A stretch of DNA of 11,336 nucleotides from Acanthamoeba sp. SK_2022b (lineage: Eukaryota; Discosea; Longamoebia; Acanthamoebidae), in contig JANDJZ010001247.1 of NCBI GenBank assembly GCA_027943245.1, positions 1 through 11,336 of the forward strand, written 5' to 3'. The first letter of the stretch is position 1, and every line of letters begins with the position of its first letter. Below the pieces are notes generated by a model. The model was given only the letters and a program-made list of their open reading frames with translations, searched no databases and had not been told where the DNA came from. Below are positions 1-8,600 of this stretch, one piece after another. The translations under genes and the position numbers were made by a program.

Positions 1-1237
1 TGTCTCTCCTCGCCCTGCGCGACCCGCGGTCAGTCTGAAGGGCACCTCCCCTGCCCCCCCCCCCTCTACTCACGCCCGTCCCAGTGCACGACCGCACCTC
101 GCCGTAGATGCCGGCAGCGCGAATGGCGCACGTGAGCAGTTTGTCCCTCCCGCTCCGCGCCACCTTCGCGAGGGGCGTCCCGTTCGCCGCTAGGAGGGCC
201 TGTCGCCCACGGCCAATGAGCACCACCACCACCACCACCACCACCACCACCACCACCACCACCACCACCACCACCACCACCACCACCACCACCACCACCA
301 CCACCCACGAACACACCTGCTCGGCGATGGACTTGGTGCGCGAGTAGTAGTCCACGTGCCGGTCGAGCGGAATGTAGGGCTGCGTCTCGTCTTTGTTGGG
401 CAGCTCGTTGCCTGAGAACACCACGTTGGTCGTGCTGCAATATATCGGCGTGCCCCCCCCCCCCGTCGTTATAGTGCTGCCTCTGCCCCCACCCACCCAC
501 CCCCCATTCGCCAAACCACCGGAAGGACACCGAGGGGACATGCCTGGTGTACACGATGGTGGAGACGCCGCATTCGACGCAGGCCTCGATGAGGTTCTTC
601 GTGCCGCCCACGTTGACCGCCATGATCTTCTCCCGTTGCAGCTGCTCCCTGTGCGAGAGAGATGGGCCTACCGGTCATGAGATCGAGGGAGGGAGGGAGG
701 AGGAAAGAGGACAATGCGTGGTGGCAAGTGAAGGAGCGACCGACCACACCTTCCGCTCATGCCGAAGGAGGCGATGTGAAACACCACGTCGACTCCCTCG
801 ACAGCCTTGCGCACTGCGGACGCGTCCCTGATGTCGGCAAACACAAACTCCACTCGCTGCTCGTACGCCTGCCCGCACGAGCAAGCAAGCCAAGCCAAGC
901 CAAGCCAAGCAAACACGCGCCAACCCATTCGTTCGTGAGCTCTCACTGCCGGCGGCAACGCGCGTGTGGGAGGAAGGCACCTGACGGAGCGTTGGGGCGA
1001 GGACGTCCATCCATTCCGGCAGCGGACCACGAAGGTCAAGCGCTCGCACATGGCTTGCTCCGGCTTCGAGCAGCGTCTACGCCAGGATGTGTGTACCCCA
1101 AGTCTATTAGCGCCGGGCCGATTTAAAAAATCTTTGTCCATCTGGAAATGCACCTTGATGAGGCGGTGTCCAAGGTAGCCACCCCCGCCAGTGACGAGGT
1201 ACGCAAGTCCGCGCACTGGGACGTACGCCTCAGCCAT
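1..1237 (-). CDS. Extended SDR, 3-beta-hydroxysteroid dehydrogenase / SDR42E-like (5' part, 7 exons, C-terminus outside window)
   Basis: NAD(P)-dependent oxidoreductase of the extended short-chain dehydrogenase family. It probably acts on a steroid or sterol hydroxyl, but the substrate is not shown by the sequence. Exons on the minus strand are 1154-1237, 981-1076, 750-868, 544-648, 317-434, 98-199 and 1-14 (partial); together they give 212 residues plus two bases. The Rossmann motif TGGGGYLG spans residues 16-23. An acidic residue closes strand beta-2 (LDLRG, Asp42), which suggests NAD rather than NADP. FADIRD lies near residue 72, and HIASFGMSGR near 91-100 is typical of SDR42E/3-beta-HSD. 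VYTST spans 132-136, and the catalytic YxxxK is Tyr165/Lys169 in YYSRTKSIAEQ. The last residues read AGIYGEGEERH, as in SDR42E proteins. Those proteins are near 390 aa, so about half is missing here. The ATG at 1237 is the first in frame before the Rossmann motif. The intron at 435-543 uses a GC donor. Alternative: an NSDHL/ERG26-type sterol dehydrogenase. Family call strong, subfamily call moderate. Confidence 0.88.
221..305. repeat. (CAC)28 microsatellite in intron 5 of the SDR gene
   Basis: Perfect trinucleotide repeat of 28 CAC units, lying wholly inside the 117-bp intron 200-316. In the transcript it reads (GTG)28, so the intron is largely a GGT-type G-rich tract that begins a few bases after the GTGTGT donor. 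The flanking exons join cleanly without it. The poly-His, poly-Thr and poly-Gly frames across it are artefacts. Confidence 0.97.
435..543 (-). other. GC-AG intron in the SDR gene
   Basis: On the minus strand the exon ends TACACCAG and the intron begins GCATGT; it ends TTGCAG before CACGACC. Only this junction restores VYTST-TNVVF in the correct phase: two bases of the Ser codon lie on one side and one base on the other. The nearby GT (in CATGTC) would break the frame. The rest of the donor (AG|GCATGT) resembles the strong exon-end context usual for GC donors. The intron is 109 bp and holds a 12-base C run on the plus strand (453-464), read as G in the transcript. Confidence 0.82.
882..913. 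repeat. CAAGC pentamer repeat in SDR intron 2
   Basis: About four perfect tandem CAAGC units (891-910) with degenerate flanking copies, inside intron 869-980. In the transcript it reads GCTTG repeats just before the GGGCAG acceptor, so it may take part in the pyrimidine-bearing region before the splice site. Confidence 0.85.
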
Positions 1238-1668
1238 CGGTGGGGATTACAAGAAAATATCTCCTTTTTAATGTATTTTTTCTCTGCCAATGGCGTGCCT
1301 CTCCACCATTTTTTAATCCTTTTACACCCCACTCCGCCAACACTTGGCGTAGAGGACGCAGTTCTCAGCCAACATGGATGGGGTTGTGGTGGGGGGTGGG
1401 CCAAAAAATGGGTGGCAACGGGTGTTTAAATAAAAGAAACAAGAGGTGGAGGCACGGGGGGAGGGAGACAAAAAAGGAGGAAGACTCGAGGGAGGGGCGT
1501 GAGTGAGGTGGGGCACACAACCGGGGCAGCCACGCGGTGCATTGGTCTGCAGCTCCCCCAGGCTCCCTCCTCTCCTCCGAAGTCTCGCGCGCGTTGCGAT
1601 TTCTGGTCTGGTCTGATCTGTTTTTACAGCGGGAGGAGGCCTCGTCGTCGTCGTCGTCATCGTCATCC
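1238..1668. other. Spacer between RasGEF stop and SDR start
   Basis: This 431-bp stretch should hold the RasGEF 3' UTR and the SDR promoter and 5' UTR, both read on the minus strand. Next to the RasGEF stop, a GAC-rich run (1642-1666, CGTC-type on plus) lies in the presumed 3' UTR. A long purine-rich segment follows at about 1440-1513 (pyrimidine-rich in the transcript). An A/T-rich segment with T runs at about 1250-1320 lies just upstream of the SDR start. I see no convincing AATAAA on the minus strand and no further gene. Confidence 0.6.
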
Positions 1669-4600
1669 CTACTCGCTCTTGTCGTCGAGCCTGGAGGCCG
1701 TTCCGTCGTCCGTCTTGTCCTCGTCCTGGGCCCACGACGTTTCGCTGCCCTCTGAGAAGTCGAACTCGTTCGACTCTGCCAGCAGCTCCTCTCGCATTTG
1801 CTGCACCGCCACACATTCCACACATGCCACACATACGGTCAGCCCAGCAACGACAGCAGCAGCAGCGACGCAAGTAAGGAGAAGCGGCGGCGGGAGTGTG
1901 GCTAAGGACCTGGAGGGCGAGGAGAGGGTTCTTCGTCTTCTTCTCGTTCGACGTCTCGTCGTCGATGTACTCCACCTCGGGCTCCATGTTTTGGATGGGC
2001 TCCTGCTCCAACGAGAGGCGGTGCAGGGTGTCCTCGTCGAAATACATCACATTCCGAAGCGCGTTCGCCACGGCGCTGTCTCCGTCCAACGTATACGGCA
2101 CCTGGGGGAGCACCACACCAGTCGACAAGTATTAGTGGGGGGTGGCCCTCCGGGTGTCGCGTCCCCCACCCTGCGAACACCGGCCGAGCGTGCCGAGTAC
2201 CTTGCGGTAGGCTTCGAGCTCGAGGATCTGTTGGCCCAGGAGGACCATCTTCTCGAAGTTGGGCAGCTTGACGTCGGGCTTGTTGGGCATCGGCAGGCGC
2301 TCCTCGTTACCGTCGTTGATGAACGTCAAGTCTCTGTGTGTGCGCGCGCGCAGAGATTCACAGCGACAGCGACAAGGAGAGATCGAGCGTCAACCAAGGT
2401 TTGCTTACGGGACATCGCTTGTGGAGGGAGAGGGAGGGGGGGGGGCACCGAAGGAAGACGACGAGGTAGGGGACGATGGGCTTCTTGTCCTTGGACTCGG
2501 CGAGGAGCTGGCGGTAGTACTTGAAGTTGCCCAGCGGGGTCATCAGGTCCTCCAGCTGGTGGAACAGCTCCACAAACTTGATGGGCACCCTCGCCCACAC
2601 CTTCTTGAGCCTGCGCCACGCGACACAACACACGGCGGGAGCGAGGTCAGTCGGGTGCCGCGAGGCCCGCTGTGGCCACGGGCAAGAGGGGGGGAGGGGA
2701 GGGGGTTTACCGGGAGACGGCGGCTCGGTTGAGGCCGGACATGACGGCCATGAGACAGTTGAAGTTGTTGAGGGAGAAGAGATGGTGCAGCACGGAGATG
2801 AACTTCTTGACGGCCTGCACTTGGGCGTTGATGCCTCCTGCGGTGAGGATGTCCGTCGACACCCAGTAGGACCACTGGTTGAAGTAGTTGGCCAGGTAGG
2901 TCAACGTGGGCGCCACTGCACCACCACCACCACCACCACCACCACCACCACCACCACCACCACCACCACCACCACCACCACCACCACCACCAATCAGTAT
3001 GGCCACCTCCAGCTGGTGGAGCGAGCAGTGGGGAGGGCTGTACCCTCTTCCTTGTTGGGGCGGGTCCAGTTGCCGAGGAGCATCTCCTCGGGCTTGATTT
3101 CGCCAAAGGTGTCGGCGTCGAGGATGGTCATCTGCACGGCGAGGGCCTTGGCCGACGTGCGCTTGAGGATGAGCGCCGACGTCGCCCCGACCGAGTCTCC
3201 GGGAACGGACGGCTGGGCCAGCACGCCGGAGCCGGCGCCGGTGGGCGAAGGCGGCGGCGCCTCGGTTCCGTTGGTGACGGGGCTGGCCCCCGAAATGGCG
3301 AGCGCGTTCGAGGACGAGGTGCCCAGCGTGCTGCCTCCGCCGCTCACGACGGGCGTCGACGCTCCTGCGGCTGCGAGAGGGGAAGAAAAAGAAATGAATT
3401 AATTTTAAATAAATGGATTTTAAAAAATATTAATTTCTGGTTGGTGGGAGGGACAGGGCGCGCGGCATGTACCTAGTTCCTTGGGCCCCTTCTTGTTGGT
3501 CTGCGGTTGTTTCCGGATTGGTTTTGGTACAAGAGGAGAGCGAAAGAGTGGTGGCCTGTCAGTGGAAGAACCTCGCATTGGGGGGAGGGGGGAGAAAGGC
3601 GATGATGGCAGAGGGAGACCTTCTTCCTCATGAGAAGGAGCTTGAGCTGTCGTGACTCCTCGGCGGGGAGGGCCTTGACGAAGTTGGTGACATCCTTGAA
3701 GAGCGACTTTTTATTGGACTCGATAAAGTCACTGTAGGAGAACCGCCTGATCCACTCCTCGAGGAACCCAATCACTCTGCTCGCCCAGCGCAGCACAACA
3801 GAGAGGGGGGGAGAGAGAGAGAGAGAGAGAGAGAAGAGAGCACCAATCACCGCGATCAGCTCCGTTCGTGACGAGCACCACCAGGTGTGTGCCCCAAAAA
3901 AGGCAAAAAGACGACCGGCCCAAGAGCGAAAGAGAAGCGGTAGGGAGGGAGAGGGGGGGGGGGAAGTGTACCGACGTCGCATGTCCTTGCGCGCGTTTTC
4001 CTTGAGGTCCTTCTCGTGGATGATGCGGAAGACGTTCATGAGGGCCTCCCACAGCTCTTGGGGGGTGCCGTAGGCGCGGAAGGTGAGGAGGAACGAGGTG
4101 CTGAGGTCGCCCACATTCTGGAAGATGAGCCACTTGACGATGCCCTGGAATGTGCCGGCGCGTAGGGTGGGGCGCCCGTCGGCCATGTCGACCACCACAG
4201 CATCGGCCACGGATGCCGCCGACGAGCGGCGGAGGACCTTGCGCGGAAGGGGCGAGCCTGTTCCGTCTACTTCGTCGCTCTCGGAGTAGGGGCCCGACGC
4301 GGCGTCGCCTTCCTCGCCCTCGGCCCAGCCGGGGGCCGTCGTAGCGGCCAGGGAGACGGCGGCGCGAGTCTGTGCCGAGGTCACCCAGCCATCGAGGGCC
4401 TTGAGCTGGGCCATCTTCTGGTCGATTTTCTCCTCCTCGCCCTCGGCTCCCGCGGCACCGGCCTCATCGACCGTTTTGCTGTCCCGCTTGGACTCCTTCT
4501 TGTCGGCTACCACCTTCTTCTCTTTTTTCGAGTCCTTCTTTACATCCTTGCTTTCCTTCTTGTCCTTTTTGCTGTCCTTCTTGGCATCCTCGGCCGATTT

Positions 4601-4765
4601 CTTGGAGAGGGTGGGCGTCTTGCTGCCCTTCTTGCTCGTCTTCTCCGGTGATGCAGCAGGGGGTACTTGCTCCTGCGACAGGAATGCCTCCCATTTGGCC
4701 AGGCCCGTCTTCGACGGCTCTGGCGCCGCTGCCTCCTTGGTCTTCTTCTTGCCTAGCTTCATCAT
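1669..4765 (-). CDS. Ras guanine-nucleotide exchange factor, RasGEF_N + RasGEF (Cdc25) domains, 9 exons, 709 aa
   Basis: Predicted to load GTP onto a Ras-family GTPase at a membrane. Exons on minus are 3972-4765, 3620-3776, 3473-3500, 3044-3370, 2711-2915, 2449-2610, 2201-2333, 1910-2101 and 1669-1800; they total 2130 nt with stop TAG at 1669-1671. Residues 41-97 are a lysine-rich low-complexity tail with repeated KKDSKK/KESK units. RasGEF_N spans about 198-320 (LRAGTFQGIVKWLIF, TSFLLTFRAYGTP). A Ser/Pro/Gly linker covers about 327-395. The catalytic domain spans about 400-640, with LAVQMTILDADTF, NWTRPNKEE, FNQWSYWVSTDIL, the signature NNFNCLMAVMSGLNRAAVSR near 485-504, and VPYLVVFLRDLTFINDGN near 551-568. 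The C-terminus (640-709) is acidic. I chose the Met pair at 4765 because the lysine tail starts there. An in-frame ATG at 4882 would add 39 residues of less protein-like sequence. The target GTPase cannot be told from sequence. Confidence 0.93.
1808..1834. repeat. Three 9-bp tandem units before a RasGEF acceptor
   Basis: In the transcript the unit ATGTGTGGM (M = A or C) occurs three times in a row. It ends a few bases before the GGTGCAG acceptor of the last RasGEF exon, in intron 1801-1909. It replaces the usual pyrimidine tract with a G/T-rich one. Confidence 0.85.
2334..2352. repeat. Alternating purine-pyrimidine tract (TG then CG)
   Basis: A TGTGTG-type run passes into CGCGCGCG within RasGEF intron 2334-2448 and runs into its 3' end: the acceptor CACACAG|A is the end of the tract in the transcript. 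Such alternating sequence can favour left-handed DNA; that is general knowledge and has not been shown here. Confidence 0.8.
2919..2990. repeat. (CAC)24 microsatellite abutting the acceptor of RasGEF intron 4
   Basis: A perfect run of 24 CAC units inside the 128-bp intron 2916-3043. In the transcript it reads (GTG)24 followed at once by CAG and the exon TGGCGCCCACG. The repeat therefore occupies the place where branch point and pyrimidine tract normally lie. The reading frame NKEE-V-APTLTYL confirms the junction. Confidence 0.96.
3473..3500 (-). other. 28-bp microexon of the RasGEF gene with a tandem downstream acceptor
   Basis: The third coding exon is only 28 bp and encodes TNKKGPKEL plus one base. 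It is needed to reconcile phase 0 after MRKK with phase 1 before AGASTPVV. Its acceptor reads CCGCAG|ACC and its donor CTAG|GTACAT. The next exon offers two CAG acceptors 6 bp apart (exon start 3370 or 3364). Both are in frame and give either an added Ala-Ala or a Gly at the joint. I used 3370. Confidence 0.75.
3811..3840. repeat. GA-rich microsatellite in RasGEF intron 1
   Basis: Twelve GA units plus a near-perfect continuation in the longest intron of the window (3777-3971, 195 bp). In the transcript it is a long CT tract upstream of the GAGCAG acceptor, so it can serve as an extended pyrimidine tract. An 11-base G run (3953-3963) lies in the same intron near the donor. Confidence 0.93.
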
Positions 4766-5421
4766 CTTCTTGTCTTCACAAACGTCGATTAATCTCCTGC
4801 CTCTCTCCTCTCTTTCTCTTTTTCTTCCTTCCTCGATGATTGATGTACAGTACAAATGACCAACAAATCCGGATCTGTCCAAATCCCTCTCCCCGACTAC
4901 CTGCTGTCCTCAACCACCGGCTTGCCTTGCAGAAGACGCGACCGAGAGGGGGGGGCGTCGTCAAGTAGCTCACACGGAGAAAAGAAGTGGCGGAGTGTGT
5001 CCAGAAAAGACTCGCAAGTTCGGTGCGTCGACGGCGTCACCCACCCAGCCTGGCGACGAGAGCAATAGCAGACGCGTGTGAGTCCGCGGCGTAGAAGGGC
5101 GACGACGCCACCGCCACCGCGCAACCTCTGTTCCTCGCTGCGCGTTGTCCCCCTCAGGCCCCACCTTCGTCCCCGTCGTCCTGACTCCCCTTGCACACGT
5201 GCCCCAGGCCGCCGCCTTGGCCCTCCCGACCGCCCGCCCCGCCAAAACCACCCCCGCTCCCCAGAAATTGTCCGGCACCGCCGCGTGTGACGGTAACCCA
5301 GAGCCACGTGCTGCCGGTTCGAGTTCACGGCCGTCCATCTATCGATCTCCGAAATGACACCACTCGCGGGGGCGAGCTCCGCCGGTGCCCTCTCTCTACT
5401 GGTCGTGGAGCTGGAAGAACG
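4766..5421. other. Spacer between Nup107 stop and RasGEF start; no supported gene
   Basis: 656 bp, strongly GC-rich in 5070-5330. It should contain the Nup107 3' UTR and the RasGEF promoter and leader, both on minus. Open frames of 70-143 codons exist on both strands but are rich in Arg, Pro, Ala and Gly with no recognisable motif, as expected from base composition. The plus-strand frame around 5148-5357, reading TFVPVVLTPLAHV near its start, sits after a CCCTCAG that could act as an acceptor. No partner exon or start is evident. A purine-rich stretch lies just upstream of the RasGEF start on minus (about 4795-4835). Confidence 0.55.
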
Positions 5422-5565
5422 CTAATAGGCCAGCGCGTCCTGCTGTTCTTCGAGCACCTCCAGGGCCGACTTTCGCACAAGAACGAGGAATTGCTGCAGC
5501 TGCTCTTGCGTGAAGGCCCGGTAGAACTTGTGGTACTCGTCCGCGAGCAGATCCGCCAGTTCCAC

Positions 5566-5616
<51 letters not shown>

Positions 5617-8600
5617 GTGGAGGTGACGCTCACGGGCGTAAGTCACGCAAGTTGCAATGAGCGAGCGAGGCGGTGGTGTCGATACCTGTCCTGGTACTGC
5701 TTGTTCTCGTAGAGCACCGTGTGGCACATGAAAAAGATCTCGGGCAACACCTTCCTCCGCAGCGCCTCCATCTCGTGGCCTGGGGATCGATCACGAAGCG
5801 GTGAGGAGGGCCATTTTTGCCAACAGAAAGAAATGCGGTGCCGGCCCTCCGCGTGGAAGCACACGGCAGGAAGCGTACCGCGGGCAGCCGCGTGCGGGTC
5901 GGCGGATGGCCGCGAGGTGTCGAGATCTTGCAGCCACCCGTTGTGGAAGAGGAGCAGAGCGTAGAGGGCGTGCATGGCGGCCTCGGCAAGGCTCCACGCG
6001 TCCAGCTGCCACTTACGCATGTCCTCGGCGTAGGCCTTCATGCGGTTGTTGTAAATGATCTGGATGGACGCAGGGGCGGAAGCAGCTGGCGGGGCCTCCG
6101 GCGCCTGGAGGCGCCTCGAGTGGTGCGCGACCCATTCGTCGTAGGCTGCGGCGGGTTTGGTGTGAGAGTTGTCGCGCGCGCGCGCGCGCGGAAGAGATGC
6201 GAAGCCGGGAAGGGCGAGTACCGGCTCGGGCGCTGCGGAGGTATTCGTAGCACGCGTACTCGCGCACCACGTTCTCCTCTCCGGCCGCCTTCTTCACGCT
6301 CCACCGCCTCTTCACAACGCTGATCGAATCGTGCGGCAGCGAGCCGAGTAGTCGATCGAGGGCACCGTATCTGTCCGCAGCTGCAGGGCAACCAGGGTTA
6401 ACCGCCTCCCTCGGCCTTTCTTGCGATTGGGGAGCTTCGAAGCAAGGGAGGCGGCGGCGCACCAACGAATTTACGGGCCAGGGCGTTGGCGTGGATCAGC
6501 GCGTCGATGCGCTGGTCGGGATCGAAGGTGAGCCATTCGATCGCCCGAATGGCGGCCTCCTCCTCGGGTGTGACCGCCCCGGACTTGTCCGCCACTGGGG
6601 CTTCGCCCAAACCGCCCGGCAGGGCGAGGCCAGGGACAGCAGGGGCAGGGGCAGGAGAAGTCCGGATCAACTCGACGACCCTCTTGGTCACCGCATTGAC
6701 GTTCAGGCCGGCCTTGTCCGCCAGCTCCAGGCACCGCTCGCGCTGACAAAGCAAAAAAGTAAGGGGCTTCGTCGGTCGAGCGGTGGAGGTGATGTATGGG
6801 GGGGGGGGTTACCTCTTCACGCTGTGTGATATCGCGAAGGAAGTTGGCATAGATTTCGACCTGGTCCTCGATCGGCAGTTTAGCCCTATGCGACAATAGA
6901 GAGAGAGAGAGAGAGAGGTCAGGCGCAGGCCTCCTGCGCTGGACAGAGCGGAGGCGCTTTGGAAGGCGGCGAGTACGTGTAGAGAGCAACGAGAGCGGTT
7001 TGTCTGGTCTTGATCAAGTGTCTGACGTATGCCTCGACGAGCTCATCGGCATGGGGACAGGTGCCCCTCACTTGGCGAAGGAACAATGCCAAGTGGGCCG
7101 CGAACTTAATCAGCGGCGCCGGCACCGGCAGGCCCTGCGAGTCACTCTGGGCCAGCAGCAAGATTCCATCACAGCACAACGTCGCGGGTCAGTGGACCCG
7201 TGAGAGAAATAATATTATAATGATTATAATAATAATTATATTATTATAATAATAAGTAATAATGCTGTGGCAACACGTGGTTTGACAGGTCTACCTTTTG
7301 TACCCATGTTGCGAGGTCGCTCAACATGCCCTCTTCGTTGTCCAGAATGAGGTAGGTCTGAACGATGTGATAGGGATCGTTAACGGCTTGCCTGTGTTGG
7401 AAGGGGGGGGGAGGGAGGACAGAAAGCGCGTTAAAACGACCAAGCAGACGCGTTTCTTATGAACTGGCCAATGCTTGGCACCTGATGCTCAGCAGATCGC
7501 TCTTTAGCAGTTCGTCGAAGCTCTGCGAGATCCTGGCCCTCAGTTGCTCCTCATCGAACGCGCCCACAGCGGAGAGCGAGCGCGGGTTACGCAGTTGCAG
7601 CTCCTGTGTGGACGGCACACCGTAAGTCATCACCGGAAAAGACGGGCAGTCGGCCTCGCATTCATCTCGCACCATCTTGAGAAGATCATGCATGAGGCCC
7701 TTGAAGTTGGCCCACACGACATCCTCCCACGTATAACACACGGGGAGGATTCCGTTCACGTTTCCGCACATCAGGGCGTAGATGGCCCTCTCATGCTCGC
7801 CGAACCGTTCCACCTTCAAGGTCAACACAGCGTCAGCCAGTCAGTCAGCCCCCCCCCCCTCGACCCCCTCTTGCACGCGTGTACCTCATCCGAGATGGCT
7901 TTGCAGGCGAGCTGCCACAGATGATACGCGCTCGACGCCCCGTCATCGGCTGGCGCAGCGACAGCCAAGGTGAGCGCGCCGATGGCCCGAGGTCCAGCAA
8001 CAAGAGCGCGGGCATGTACCCAACAGCAGAGGCTCGCTCGCAAGGGTCGCGTTCAGAGAAGCAGCGCGCCAGTTCTGGCTCGATTGGCGGCAAAAGTCCA
8101 GCGCCTCTTTCTTGGCGCCAGCTCGCAGGAGGCCCCACACGACTTGCAGAAATCGCTGCTCGTCCTCCTGGGAATGGCGCGACGGGTGAGTGGGGGAGGC
8201 GGCGCCTTTCGTCGCACGGTGCGGCTATACGGTACCGCGTCCTCTTCGGCGAGCCTCTTGTCCTGTCGTGTGACGGCATCGGGGTCGAGGTTCGACACCA
8301 GCTCCTGTTGGAGAGGACCGCGCCTGTGCTTCTCGACCTGAAGTGTGCGCATGGTGCTGGTCCACCTGCCATGCGCCAGCCATCCGCTGTCAGCTTCTGA
8401 TCGCAATCCCCATCAACGCGGCGGGGGGAGGGAAATGGGGCATCCATTTATTACCCGGCGTCGATGTGGTAGGTTGGGACGCCGGCGAGCTTGGCGAGGT
8501 GTTCGAGCCACTGCACTACGATCTACGTCACGAAAACAGAAACAGAAACAGAAACAGAAACAGAAACAGAAACAGAAACAGAAACAGAAACAGAAACAGA

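Noticed and set aside
221..305. Possible CRISPR array or tandem protein-coding repeat
   Set aside because: It is a pure trinucleotide with no spacers, and it lies in an intron of a eukaryotic gene.
66..623. Minus-strand 185-codon frame with a long poly-Gly run
   Set aside because: Its start region is exon 4 of the SDR gene, but the rest reads through two introns, and the poly-Gly is the (GTG)28 intronic repeat in this frame.
1499..2524. 341-codon plus-strand frame, the longest on that strand
   Set aside because: It is antisense to RasGEF exons, has no recognisable motif and matches the compositional bias of GC-rich DNA. The minus-strand frame carries clear RasGEF motifs.
2543..3106. Minus-strand frame with poly-Trp and the plus-strand frames with poly-Thr or poly-Pro
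   Set aside because: These are other readings of the (CAC)24 intronic array and overlap RasGEF exons in the wrong frame.
4766..4882. Upstream in-frame ATG at 4882 for the RasGEF
   Set aside because: The 39 added residues come from a purine-rich leader reading EEGRKREREERGRR, with no domain content. Kept only as an alternative start.
5306..5335. GGTTCGAGTTC, resembling a tRNA B box
   Set aside because: The flanking bases do not pair as a T stem, and there is no A box, anticodon arm or acceptor stem at suitable distance.
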